Source: an uncultured Burkholderiaceae bacterium
GTDB taxonomy: Bacteria > Pseudomonadota > Gammaproteobacteria > Burkholderiales > Burkholderiaceae
NCBI GenBank assembly: GCA_937871985.1
Contig: CALMPB010000255.1
Coordinates: forward strand, 1 to 28,544
Direction: 5' to 3'
Length of the DNA stretch: 28,544 nucleotides
Shown here in pieces: positions 6,113-13,907 of the stretch. Below the pieces are notes generated by a model, which had not been told where the DNA came from, made no database searches, and worked only from the letters and a program-made list of their open reading frames with translations. Both the position numbers and the translations under genes were made by a program. Numbering within the stretch: position 1 is the first letter of the stretch; the number at the start of each line of letters is the position of its first letter.

Positions 6113-7546
6113 ATGCGCCGCACAATTCCGGAGGGTGATAGCCCACTGCACGCTCGGGCTGGCACGGCGGAGCGAGCTTTGCTCGGAGCCCTGCTTGTTA
6201 ACAATGACACCTTCGACCGCATCGCGCCGGTGAGGATTGGCGCTTCGCACTTTGGCGCCCATGGCAATGCCCTGATCTTCAGTGCAATCGCTTCCCTGAT
6301 TTGTCGGGGGCAATTGGCTGACGTGATCACCGTGCACGATCTCTTGTGCGAGCGCAACGAAGCACCCCGCGCTGGCGGGCTACCCTATCTCAACTCGCTT
6401 GCCGCGGAGTGCGCCAGCGCCACAAACGCAATTCGGTACGCCGAGATTGTGGTCGAACAGGCCCTGCTCCGACAGCTGATCTTCGTGACGTCGGAGATCC
6501 AAGCTTCTGTATCCGAACCAGCTGGCCGGAACGTTCACCAACTCCTCGACCATGCACAGAAATTGATCGGCGGTCTGGGGGAGCAAACGGTCAAGCGGGA
6601 CGCTGTGCCCATCGCTGCCGCAGCGGCACGCTTCATTGAACACCTGGACCAGAGAATTTCGGGAGGCATAGCCCGAGACGTCGTCTCTACAGGGCTGACC
6701 GATCTGGACAAGGCGCTGCACGGCGGACTGTTGCCGGGGCGGTTGTACGTCCTGGGCGGTCGCCCGGCAATGGGGAAATCGGCATTGGCCGGCACGGTTG
6801 GAAGTCACCTGGCTGCCGAGCAAGTCCCGACGGCGTATCTGTCGCAAGAAATGCCCGAAGAGGAGCTCACCGGGCGTACCTTGGCTCAATGGTCCGATAT
6901 TTCGATCGATGCGCTCCAGGCGGACAATCCAGAAGCAGTGCAAAGTGACTTCTGGGCGAGACTCGTCACAGCGGGACAGCTTGCGGCCACAGCCACGCTG
7001 TTCATCGACGAAACCTCAGGCTTGACGCTTCTCGATGTAGCGTCCAAGGCGAGAACGTTGAAGCGCAAATCAGGCCTGCGCGTCTTGATCGTCGATTACC
7101 TCCAGCTTATGGTCGGGACTGAAGAGAAGCGCCACAGCCAGATTGAAACTATCACGCGCGGTCTAAAGAGCCTCGCAAAGGAGCTTGGCATATCTATCTT
7201 GCTCCTGTCCCAGTTGAACCGCGAAATCGATCGAAGAACCAACAAACGTCCACTGCTCGCCGACTTTAAGGACTCAGGGTCCATCGAGGCGGATGCTGAC
7301 GTTGTGATGGGGATATACAGACCCGAGCAAGATGACCCGGATACTCCGTATCCGGGTTGTGCAGAGCTCCATATCCTGAAGCATAGAGGCGGAAAGCTGG
7401 CAAAGGTGCTGCTGGCTTACAAGGGGATGGCGACGAAGTTTCACGATTACCACGGTGCGCCGCCCCTAGATTCTGCCGTTGAATCCCGCGGGCAGCGTGC
7501 GCGGAAAGGCTTCGACAGGCTGCCTCACAGGCATGCAGACACATAG
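6113..7546 (+). CDS. dnaB: DnaB-type replicative helicase
   Basis: A 477-residue hexameric 5'-3' helicase. The N-terminal helical domain (about 10-115) starts with AERALLGALLVNNDTFDRIA. The RecA-like domain has Walker A GGRPAMGKSALA (215-226), Walker B VLIVDYLQLM (Asp328), ILLLSQLNREID and the arginine-finger/sensor region LADFKDSGSIEADADVV. Length is normal for chromosomal DnaB, and all motifs are intact. It is an element-borne copy, the end of the DUF1376-loader-helicase set, which would let the excised circle replicate on its own. A weak AGAAGAA precedes ATG 6113. The gene ends in a basic tail, and a promoter for the next operon follows. Confidence 0.96.
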   Translation: MRRTIPEGDSPLHARAGTAERALLGALLVNNDTFDRIAPVRIGASHFGAHGNALIFSAIASLICRGQLADVITVHDLLCERNEAPRAGGLPYLNSLAAECASATNAIRYAEIVVEQALLRQLIFVTSEIQASVSEPAGRNVHQLLDHAQKLIGGLGEQTVKRDAVPIAAAAARFIEHLDQRISGGIARDVVSTGLTDLDKALHGGLLPGRLYVLGGRPAMGKSALAGTVGSHLAAEQVPTAYLSQEMPEEELTGRTLAQWSDISIDALQADNPEAVQSDFWARLVTAGQLAATATLFIDETSGLTLLDVASKARTLKRKSGLRVLIVDYLQLMVGTEEKRHSQIETITRGLKSLAKELGISILLLSQLNREIDRRTNKRPLLADFKDSGSIEADADVVMGIYRPEQDDPDTPYPGCAELHILKHRGGKLAKVLLAYKGMATKFHDYHGAPPLDSAVESRGQRARKGFDRLPHRHADT

Positions 7547-7614
7547 GACGCAAAAAAGCCAACCACAAACCAAAAAGTACACATTGTTAGGTATGAAATA
7601 AAAAGCGCCATAAA

Positions 7615-7620
7615 TATAAT
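7615..7620 (+). promoter_or_regulatory. -10 box TATAAT ahead of the secretion-ATPase operon
   Basis: A perfect TATAAT in an AT-rich 99-base gap after dnaB; transcription would start near 7627, just ahead of ATG 7646. No good -35 box at 16-18 bases, so it may need an activator. Confidence 0.5.
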
Positions 7621-7645
7621 CAAAGCATAGACAATGGAGATGTCA

Positions 7646-7936
7646 ATGCTATTCAAGGCGTTTTTCGGCACCGCCGTATTTCTCGGGACAATCGCTTGGC
7701 TGGGCTACTCGCTGGTGGCGACCGAGCCGTGCGAGCGGATGGACCGGCTAGCACTACCGATTCGGCTGACGATGGACGCGACGCGCTTTATCGCCAGCAA
7801 CCTGTTTGCTGGACCGGAGCACACCGAGCTTCGTCTATCGCTCCTGGAGCTGAGCATAAAGGTGGATTCCGGCGCGCAAACCTACGCAAGCGCCGTGCTC
7901 TACGGGCCCAGTCTTACGTGCAAGAACTTCCTATAA
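7646..7936 (+). CDS. Small membrane-anchored protein, unknown function
   Basis: A 96-residue protein with one N-terminal hydrophobic helix (AFFGTAVFLGTIAWLGYSLVA) and a 70-residue hydrophilic remainder that is probably periplasmic; it contains two Cys, which fits an oxidised envelope protein. Three in-frame ATGs exist at 7634, 7640 and 7646. I prefer 7646 because GGAG at 7636-7639 is then correctly spaced. It is the first gene of the operon with the GspE/PilT-like ATPase 13 bases downstream, so it may be a membrane partner of that ATPase. I do not recognise its family. Confidence 0.65.
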   Translation: MLFKAFFGTAVFLGTIAWLGYSLVATEPCERMDRLALPIRLTMDATRFIASNLFAGPEHTELRLSLLELSIKVDSGAQTYASAVLYGPSLTCKNFL

Positions 7937-7949
7937 GGCGGACGAAGCG

Positions 7950-9578
7950 ATGAGTAGACTCGGCCGTCAGCGCGATCAATTTATCTACATGGGCCCGGAA
8001 GACAAGCCGGCCGCCGACTTCCTGAACGAACTCTTTCGTCGAGCGGCATTGGAGGGCATGACCGACATTCAACTTCGCTTCGTCCATGGCGCCATGCGCC
8101 CGGTTGAAGTTGCTGACTCGGGGGTTCGTCTAATCAGCTGGCTTGAGCCGGAGTACGAAGGAGATCTTGTCAAGCATGTCGAGGAAAAGCTTCGCGCACG
8201 TGCAAGCATGGACTTGTCCGAACAGTTCATACCGATGGATGGCGCGATTCATCTTCGCTATCCGGAAGATGGGCTCAAACTGAGTCTCCGTGCCAGCTTC
8301 CTTCACACCATCGTCGGCTCAACAGCCGTATTTCGGCTCGCTCGGGAACAAGCACAACGGCTTGCCTACCGTGACATATACATGCCCTTAGCAGTCCGAC
8401 GCGTAATCGACCAGGCACTCGCGGTACGCGCGGGAACGGTAGTGGTGTCGGGCCCCATGGGAAGCGGCAAAACGACGCAGCTCATGGCATACATGGTCGA
8501 GTTGCGCGACAGGGGAGAGAACGTCAAGACGGCAGAAGAACCTGTAGAGATACCTACGCCTGGCATAGACCAATGTGAGCTGGTGCCGGGAAAGGTCACG
8601 TATCCCATGCTAGCCAGGGCATTCCTTCGACAGCGTGCCCACCGCATCATGATCGGTGAGACTCGGGACGAAGAGACCGCTGAGGCGTTGGGCCGTAACG
8701 CGAACACCGGGTGCCAGCTCTGGACAACCACGCATTCGGATACGAGTGCGCTAGTGATTGAGCGTTTGCTCGAGCTGAAGATGCCCCGGGACTTGATTGC
8801 GAAGACGCTGCGACTCATTATTGCGCCTCGCCTCGTTAGGACCATCCCCGCCGAGGCGACGGTCGAATGGGTTGCACCCAACGAATCCAGCAAAGCGTGG
8901 TTGAAGGCCGTCGGAGCCTATCACCCGGACGACAAGTTCCCGGTCATTGTGAGCGACCACGACATGTCGGAAACCAAGATGCCGATCTTTGAGGTTATCC
9001 AGATCGATGATCGCGTGCGACGGGTGATTCTGGCCGGCGGAGACGCCAAAGAACTGTACGAAGCGGCGAGCTATCAACCTCAATTCGAAACTCTCGCGGA
9101 GGCGGGCGTCCGCCTCGCGCGGGAAGGGAAAACCACGCTCAGCGCCATTCAGTCCCTCCTGAACCCGGCGCTGTGGCCTACGTTTGAGCGGCAGAGGCTC
9201 GACAAGAGATTGATCGCTTCCGGTGTGATAACTCCCGCGCAGGCGTATCAAGCGGTGGAGACGATGGCTCGCGCGGCCATTGAAGAACATCGCATCCTTG
9301 AACTGTGGGAAGCGCTCATTTCGACTGGAGCGGCGACGCGCCTCCAGGTCATCGAATGCTTAGGCCGGACAAAGGAAGCGGTGGACCTCCTCGGATACTT
9401 CATAGACAACGGGATCCTGGCAGAACAACCAGTACAACACGTGATCGAAGAGTGGAAACGAGGCGAGCGACGGCAATCGCTTTTCGCTATGTGCATTGAC
9501 CAAGGACTACTAAGCAATGAGCAAATTCAAGATGAGGCGTTCCTGCATTACCGCCGTGCTGGCATTAGCCACAACTAG
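7950..9578 (+). CDS. GspE/PilT-family secretion ATPase (TraJ/DotB-like role)
   Basis: A 542-residue cytoplasmic motor ATPase. Residues 1-130 form an N-terminal PAS-like domain (FLNELFRRAALEGMTDIQLR resembles the SDIH region). Walker A is GPMGSGKT (168-175), then the Asp-box-like VKTAEEPVEI, Walker B RIMIGETRDEETAEA (232-246) and the His-box TTTHSDTSALV. The last 160 residues (about 380-542) carry four weak repeats of the form L-x3-I-x2-G-x-hydrophobic-x3-Q (LIASGVITPAQAY, LISTGAATRLQVI, FIDNGILAEQPVQ, CIDQGLLSNEQIQ). These resemble the MshEN/GspE-N helical module but at the other end. F-type transfer systems have no VirB11/GspE member, so its presence next to one is unusual. Its end overlaps the DsbA-like gene by 62 bases. 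Confidence 0.87.
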   Translation: MSRLGRQRDQFIYMGPEDKPAADFLNELFRRAALEGMTDIQLRFVHGAMRPVEVADSGVRLISWLEPEYEGDLVKHVEEKLRARASMDLSEQFIPMDGAIHLRYPEDGLKLSLRASFLHTIVGSTAVFRLAREQAQRLAYRDIYMPLAVRRVIDQALAVRAGTVVVSGPMGSGKTTQLMAYMVELRDRGENVKTAEEPVEIPTPGIDQCELVPGKVTYPMLARAFLRQRAHRIMIGETRDEETAEALGRNANTGCQLWTTTHSDTSALVIERLLELKMPRDLIAKTLRLIIAPRLVRTIPAEATVEWVAPNESSKAWLKAVGAYHPDDKFPVIVSDHDMSETKMPIFEVIQIDDRVRRVILAGGDAKELYEAASYQPQFETLAEAGVRLAREGKTTLSAIQSLLNPALWPTFERQRLDKRLIASGVITPAQAYQAVETMARAAIEEHRILELWEALISTGAATRLQVIECLGRTKEAVDLLGYFIDNGILAEQPVQHVIEEWKRGERRQSLFAMCIDQGLLSNEQIQDEAFLHYRRAGISHN

Positions 9579-10200
9579 CGCCCTGCACGTGGTGGCGAAG
9601 GCTCAACCCTCCATGGCAATGGGTGGTGACGGAAAGGGACAGCCATATACCCCGCCAATGCCATACCGAGAGGTCGCCGAGGTTGAGGCGGACCAGCGAG
9701 TGGTGCGCATCTTTTTCTCATTTAGCTGCCCCTTTTGCCGCACATTCCACACGCCACTGCGTCAGTGGGCCAAGAGTCTCCCAGCCCCTTGGCGATATGA
9801 GTTCGTACCGATTCTGCTTGCCGATGGCACGGGAATACATGAAGCCGCAGGGTATTTGGCCGCGCAAAAGGCGTTGGGGTCTGCGGTCGCGAGATTCGAA
9901 GATGCAGCCTACCGCGCGATCCAAGGCGAAGGCCGCTCGCCGCGAGCTCCTGAGACCTGGCGTGGCATCGTGAACGCGGCGGGGGGGAGCGTGCTGGCGT
10001 TCGAGGAGGCCTGGGAGAGTCTGTCGCCGGCGGAGGTCGCAGAGCTTCCCCGGTCGATGATCGCATACGCCGTGGACGCAACGCCAACAGTCGCTATCGC
10101 CGGGAAGTTCGTTCTGACGCCTGACGGAGTGCAAGGCGACGAAGCCTTGTTTCTCCAACTGTGCAGCGGACTGGTGTCGCGGGCGATGGGGCACGCATGA
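9517..10200 (+). CDS. DsbA-like periplasmic thiol oxidoreductase
   Basis: A 227-residue exported protein with a signal peptide (basic start, then ITAVLALATTSALHVVAKA). The thioredoxin-fold active site is CPFC (Cys71-Cys74) in FFSFSCPFCRTFH, and the cis-proline loop is DATPTVAIAGKFVL. It should form or reshuffle disulfides in envelope components. F-type clusters normally bring such enzymes (TrbB, DsbC) for TraH, TraU and TraN. The start could also be 9532. It overlaps the ATPase gene upstream and the transglycosylase downstream (ATGA), so it is translationally linked to both. Confidence 0.88.
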   Translation: MSKFKMRRSCITAVLALATTSALHVVAKAQPSMAMGGDGKGQPYTPPMPYREVAEVEADQRVVRIFFSFSCPFCRTFHTPLRQWAKSLPAPWRYEFVPILLADGTGIHEAAGYLAAQKALGSAVARFEDAAYRAIQGEGRSPRAPETWRGIVNAAGGSVLAFEEAWESLSPAEVAELPRSMIAYAVDATPTVAIAGKFVLTPDGVQGDEALFLQLCSGLVSRAMGHA

Positions 10201-10742
10201 GAACCGCGGCCTCGCTATTGCTATTGTCATTGATGGTCGTCTCGCCGGCCTCGATGTCGAGCCCAGTTGCGAAGGGCACGCTTTGCTTTCGAGAGGCAGC
10301 GGAACGCTACGGGGTCAGTGAAATCATGTTGCGTGCGATAGCGTGGCATGAGTCAAGGTGGAAAGCGAATGCCTTGAACGACACCTTGAACCGAGACGGC
10401 AGCGAAGACGTCGGGGTGATGCAAATAAACAGCTGGTGGATCGAGAAACGGCTGCCTCGCTACGGAATCACACGTGAGCACCTTTGGGAGCCATGCTTGA
10501 ACATCCACATTGGTGCGTGGATCTACGCAGACGAAATTGCACGCCATGGCAACACATGGAAGGCTGTCGGCCACTATGGGTCCCCCAATGAGAAAGGCCA
10601 ACAGTGGTACATCGCTAGGGTCAAGAAGGCGCTGGAAGAGGTGCTCGCTGGAGAACCGGAATCCACCCGAAGGAAAGCGGCGATGCCGCGGCCAAGTGGA
10701 GCGCTGACGGCAAAGCAGATTGTCATTCACATACAGAACTGA
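10197..10742 (+). CDS. Lytic transglycosylase (VirB1-like)
   Basis: A 181-residue SLT-family enzyme that opens peptidoglycan for the transfer apparatus. The signal peptide is residues 1-25. The catalytic Glu52 sits in AIAWHESRW, followed by DVGVMQINSWW and, near 105-130, the AVGHYGSPN motif. ATG 10197 overlaps the preceding stop as ATGA, which fixes the start. The C-terminal 35 residues are basic and variable. Such enzymes accompany most conjugative systems; this one lies with the ATPase operon and not in the main tra operon. Confidence 0.92.
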   Translation: MRTAASLLLLSLMVVSPASMSSPVAKGTLCFREAAERYGVSEIMLRAIAWHESRWKANALNDTLNRDGSEDVGVMQINSWWIEKRLPRYGITREHLWEPCLNIHIGAWIYADEIARHGNTWKAVGHYGSPNEKGQQWYIARVKKALEEVLAGEPESTRRKAAMPRPSGALTAKQIVIHIQN

Positions 10743-10753
10743 GGGAGAGAATT

Positions 10754-11080
10754 ATGCGAAACGAACACGCCTTGGAGGATCGTATCAAGCGGGTGAACCG
10801 ACAGCTCGACGATCTGCGAGCTCAGAAGCGGGCCGTGGTTATCCGCCAGATTCTGGCCCAACTCGAAAAAAACGGGATCACCCTGAAGGACCTGAAGGAA
10901 GCGCGCGTAGCCGGCACTAAGTCACAGTCCAAGTCGGCTCCGGGCAAAAGAATGGTGGTGCCCAAGTATCGCCACCCTGACACTGGTGAAACCTGGTCGG
11001 GGCGAGGGCGGGCTCCGCGCTGGCTCGTCGCCGCCGAACTCGGCGGTGCCTCTCGAAACGACTACCTCATTCCCGCCTGA
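10754..11080 (+). CDS. H-NS-family nucleoid protein
   Basis: A 108-residue DNA-binding protein. The N-terminal coiled-coil oligomerisation segment (residues 5-50) contains VNRQLDDLRAQKRAVVIRQI. A basic linker follows, and the C-terminal H-NS domain reads KYRHPDTGETWSGRGRAPRWL (in pieces: YRHPDTGETW, SGRGRAPRWL), with the GRGRAP minor-groove hook of betaproteobacterial members such as BpH3. GGGAGAG precedes ATG 10754. Conjugative elements carry such proteins to silence their own genes in a new host; here it is the last gene before a terminator. Confidence 0.93.
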   Translation: MRNEHALEDRIKRVNRQLDDLRAQKRAVVIRQILAQLEKNGITLKDLKEARVAGTKSQSKSAPGKRMVVPKYRHPDTGETWSGRGRAPRWLVAAELGGASRNDYLIPA

Positions 11081-11101
11081 GGTTCTCGCGCTCAATAAAA
11101 T

Positions 11102-11123
11102 AGGCCCGTACAGGGCCTTTTCT
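11102..11123. terminator. Bidirectional terminator between converging operons
   Basis: AGGCCC (11102-11107), loop GTACA, GGGCCT (11113-11118), then TTTTCTT; the other side is A/T-rich (CAATAAAAT), giving a U-run on the minus strand as well. It separates the plus-strand H-NS operon from the minus-strand traD operon. Confidence 0.8.
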
Positions 11124-11196
11124 TCGTCGCTCTCGCCGTAGCACCACGTCCGCCGGGCACGCAGCCCACCTCTGACGATCGTTCGACAACTAGTCG

Positions 11197-11832
11197 TCAC
11201 CACGGGAATAGGTCGGACCAGCTGCTGTCCCGCCTTCCTTTTGCCGAGGGGTTGCGTCCGGTGAGATACCAGTTGTCTCCCTGTTGGGATGCGAGAGAAG
11301 CCTCATCGAGCCTTTCAAGTGCGGCGCACTCGTCCTGATCTCGCACGGCGTCCAACGTCATAATGCCCGGCTGCTGCCATATCCGCTCAGCCACGTTCAC
11401 TGCGGCGCGGCCGCCGCGCATGCGAATGGAGTCTGCAACCTCCTCCGGCAAAGAAAATAGACCAAGTTGAATAGGCTCTGAAAATACGTGCCACCGCTTC
11501 CACAGTTCGAATTGCAGACGTAGCTGTACGACGCCCGGTCGGGCCCCGTGAACGCGGCAGCAGTTCTCGAACGAGAGAGGACCATCATCGAATCCCAGGA
11601 GCCAACGGCCGGCGTTCATGATGTCCCGATCTTTCGCACGACTGTTCAACAGAAGCTGTACGGCCGTTTTAATTGCCAGAAGCGCCCATCGTTCCGGACC
11701 TTCCTCAAAGTCATCGACCGTCAGCTTGGCTATGACTTCTCGACTGGGTGCTTCCTTCTTGCAGATAGGGAAGGGAAGATCGCGGAGTGTGGCTTCAGCA
11801 AATTCTGGATGATCACCCAATGGTCCAGCCAA
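11197..11832 (-). CDS. Hypothetical protein, last gene of the traD operon (start uncertain)
   Basis: The frame is open from a TTG at 12063 (overlapping the traD stop as TTGA) to 11197. The first ~105 residues of that long frame look like a shadow of the overlapping membrane protein at 11730-12008: its third codon positions are T-rich, mirroring hydrophobic codons. From about residue 105 the sequence becomes protein-like: PERWALLAIKTAVQLLL, then AGRWLLGFDDGPLSFENCCR and VQLRLQFELWKRW, which recalls a domain with a WPFSF-like motif and an arginine-rich helix seen in unnamed proteins. The coordinates use TTG 11832 as a compromise; the first ATG is 11619, inside the conserved part. Function unknown. 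Confidence 0.55.
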   Translation of the reverse strand: MAGPLGDHPEFAEATLRDLPFPICKKEAPSREVIAKLTVDDFEEGPERWALLAIKTAVQLLLNSRAKDRDIMNAGRWLLGFDDGPLSFENCCRVHGARPGVVQLRLQFELWKRWHVFSEPIQLGLFSLPEEVADSIRMRGGRAAVNVAERIWQQPGIMTLDAVRDQDECAALERLDEASLASQQGDNWYLTGRNPSAKGRRDSSWSDLFPW

Positions 11833-12008
11833 ATTGTCTTGAGCAAGTAGGCGATCCAAAGTAGAACTGGCTTCGCCACCGCCGTCAGGCCAGGTGATAC
11901 CAGATCCGTAAACAGGTAGATCAAAATCGCCCTCGTCCAGCTCGCCAGAAGTAGGCCAAGCACTATCACGAGAGCTATCAAGCCCCAAAATTGAATTTGT
12001 TCGACCAT
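11730..12008 (-). CDS. Small two-helix membrane protein downstream of traD
   Basis: A 92-residue protein with two hydrophobic segments (FWGLIALVIVLGLLLASW and VLLWIAYLLKTIWL) and a basic C-terminus. Its codons have a GC-rich third position like neighbouring genes, unlike the competing longer frame. ATG 12008 is preceded by AAAGG only 2 bases away, so the start is not certain; an upstream start is not available in this frame near traD. Lying 51 bases after the coupling protein, it could be a membrane partner of TraD. Not recognised as a named family. Confidence 0.6.
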   Translation of the reverse strand: MVEQIQFWGLIALVIVLGLLLASWTRAILIYLFTDLVSPGLTAVAKPVLLWIAYLLKTIWLDHWVIIQNLLKPHSAIFPSLSARRKHPVEKS

Positions 12009-12059
12009 AACCTTTGTTGTCCATAGCGTGCATGGCGGTGATAGAAGTTCGGGCGTGCT

Positions 12060-13790
12060 TCAAGCTCTGGCAGCCTTTGCTGCGGTCAGATACCGGTCCG
12101 CATTCTTGAAATAGTCGCAGCCTTTTACTTGTTTACGTTTGGTGCGATTGACGCGGATAGGAGCTGCCTTGGACGATAGCCATTTCGAGATCGTGATGTT
12201 TGGTATCCGCAGGTTGAATAGCTCGCACCCTTGATAGAGCATGATGCACTCACCACGATCGACCTTCTTCAGGTCATCTTCAGTGACGCGGTACTGCTCC
12301 TCCTCTGACTCTGCGATCGCGTATCCCGCATCAGTGCTGAGCCCGCCTTCCGGCGCGGGCGTGATTTTTGGCGTCGACTCGGACGCACGGCTGGTGGCGC
12401 TGATGGTCGTCTTGGAGAATGTCCCTTTGCCGATCATCTTGGCTGCCTCCTCAGTTGTCTTCGGGCTCGCGAGCTTGAAGAACAGCTTTGTATCGGTGTT
12501 TTCTTCCAGCATGTCGCGAAAATCTGGTGACACGGCGTCGAGGTTGGCGATACTTTGGAACATCGCCCACACCGAAATTCCGGCACTTCTTGCCTGCTCA
12601 AATACTCGATTCATCGCCATCAGCGCGTAGGCGCCGAACTCGTCCAGCCGGGCGAGATATGGGATGCGCGATCGGTGCGACTTCGGTAGCTGCTGTATCC
12701 GCGCGATAGCGGATCGAAGATCTGCCAGGAGCATCTTCGCAAAATTTCGGGCGGATTCGTCCTTTCCCATCGTTGGCAAAGAGACGTATGTAATCTTGTT
12801 CGACATCATGCTGTCGAACAGACGTACGTCGGGGCTGTACGACGACCCGACTTCGCCGAAGGTCCCAGTGCCGAACGCATGCAACCGCCCGGCGATGCCG
12901 CCTAGGGTCTCTTTCAGACGCTTCATGTTGATCCTGGCTGAGGCCGGTCCCGTGTCGTTCCCGAAACCACCTCGGTACTGCTCAACCCAAAGCGAAAGAT
13001 TCTTCGTTGCGGGATGGTGAGGCAGCACGGAGCGAAGGCGCTCTTCTAGCTCGGATAGTGCGCGCTCGTTGTGTAGCAGTATGGAGAGATCAATGCAGTT
13101 GTATGCCAGTCCAAGCGCCTGGACTCCTCCGACGATCGCCCCGAGTGCCTGCTTTGCGGACTGACGATAGTGCTCCGCGGCCGGGGCCACTTCTGGAGCG
13201 GGGAGGCTCGTCAATATTCTGTCGGCGACCTCGTCCGGGTCGCCTTCAAGAACGGAGTTGTAGCTGTTGCTGTTGGCGGGATCTCCGAGGTTTATGAACT
13301 GCATGTCTTGGTATCGTCCGGCCCAGCGGGCGACTTGCGCAACCCACGACATGTCGTCGCTGTCGAGCTTGGCGTCGATCATGAGCAACCCGCCACCTCG
13401 GATGATCTGTTGCAGCATCATCAGCCGGGCAAAAGTCGTTTTTCCATAGCCGCTTCGCCCCGCGACCATGCCGTGGTACGGCAGCGCTTCGTCTGGGAGC
13501 CGAACGGCACGCCCGCGATCAGTCGTATACCCGATCAGCATGCCATCGTTTGAGAGCAGGTCGCTGGAACGGATATTGAGCTTTGAGCGGAATAGATGCA
13601 TGCCAGCCAAGCCGTGCATGCAGCGTCCGGCCACCCATGCAGCACCTAGCCCAGCAAGAGCGTATGAGGGCACAGTAGGCAGGCCGCTGAAGAACGGGGA
13701 CGTGGTCAACACTGACGACGAAATTGCCGCTAAGGCTAGGGTGTCGGCCGCCCCGCCTAAGCGATTTCCAAAAAAGCCTATTCCTTTCAT
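12060..13790 (-). CDS. traD: TraD, type IV coupling protein
   Basis: A 576-residue inner-membrane ATPase that brings the relaxase-DNA complex to the secretion channel. Two N-terminal hydrophobic segments (about 15-35 and 40-60) precede Walker A AGRSGYGKTT (110-119), then LLMIDAKLD and Walker B IPYLARLDEFGAYA (about 379-392), followed by GISVWAMFQSIANLD. The segment INMKRLKETLGGIAGRL fits the SXT-type TraD subgroup. It lacks the long glutamine-rich tail of F TraD. AGGAGG (13793-13798) precedes ATG 13790. It is divergent from the tra operon and followed by two small genes; no relaxase gene (traI) is adjacent, which is unusual since the two normally travel together. Confidence 0.94.
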   Translation of the reverse strand: MKGIGFFGNRLGGAADTLALAAISSSVLTTSPFFSGLPTVPSYALAGLGAAWVAGRCMHGLAGMHLFRSKLNIRSSDLLSNDGMLIGYTTDRGRAVRLPDEALPYHGMVAGRSGYGKTTFARLMMLQQIIRGGGLLMIDAKLDSDDMSWVAQVARWAGRYQDMQFINLGDPANSNSYNSVLEGDPDEVADRILTSLPAPEVAPAAEHYRQSAKQALGAIVGGVQALGLAYNCIDLSILLHNERALSELEERLRSVLPHHPATKNLSLWVEQYRGGFGNDTGPASARINMKRLKETLGGIAGRLHAFGTGTFGEVGSSYSPDVRLFDSMMSNKITYVSLPTMGKDESARNFAKMLLADLRSAIARIQQLPKSHRSRIPYLARLDEFGAYALMAMNRVFEQARSAGISVWAMFQSIANLDAVSPDFRDMLEENTDTKLFFKLASPKTTEEAAKMIGKGTFSKTTISATSRASESTPKITPAPEGGLSTDAGYAIAESEEEQYRVTEDDLKKVDRGECIMLYQGCELFNLRIPNITISKWLSSKAAPIRVNRTKRKQVKGCDYFKNADRYLTAAKAARA

Positions 13791-13835
13791 TTCCTCCTAG
13801 CTCCCTGGGGCGCGTGGCCCGACGCCCAAAAAATC

Positions 13836-13865
13836 AACATTCACAGGTTGAGATATAAACATTCA
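13836..13865. repeat. Direct repeats AACATTCA at the tra promoter
   Basis: AACATTCA at 13836-13843 and 13858-13865 are 22 bases apart, two helical turns, and flank or overlap the -35 box and spacer of the predicted tra promoter. A regulator binding there would act on the tra operon, and perhaps on divergent traD. Confidence 0.45.
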
Positions 13866-13875
13866 TCGCTAAAAT
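13848..13875 (+). promoter_or_regulatory. Promoter of the tra operon
   Basis: TTGAGA (13848-13853) and TAAAAT (13870-13875) with a 16-base spacer, in the only gap between divergent traD and the tra operon. Transcription would start near 13882, before ATG 13908 and its GGGAGG site. Confidence 0.6.
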
Positions 13876-13907
13876 ACCACGCAATGCAAATAGTGGGAGG
13901 CGTCCGA

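Noticed and set aside
8366..8893. A 175-codon antisense frame inside the secretion ATPase gene
   Set aside because: Ser/Thr/Arg-rich shadow of a gene with all Walker motifs intact.
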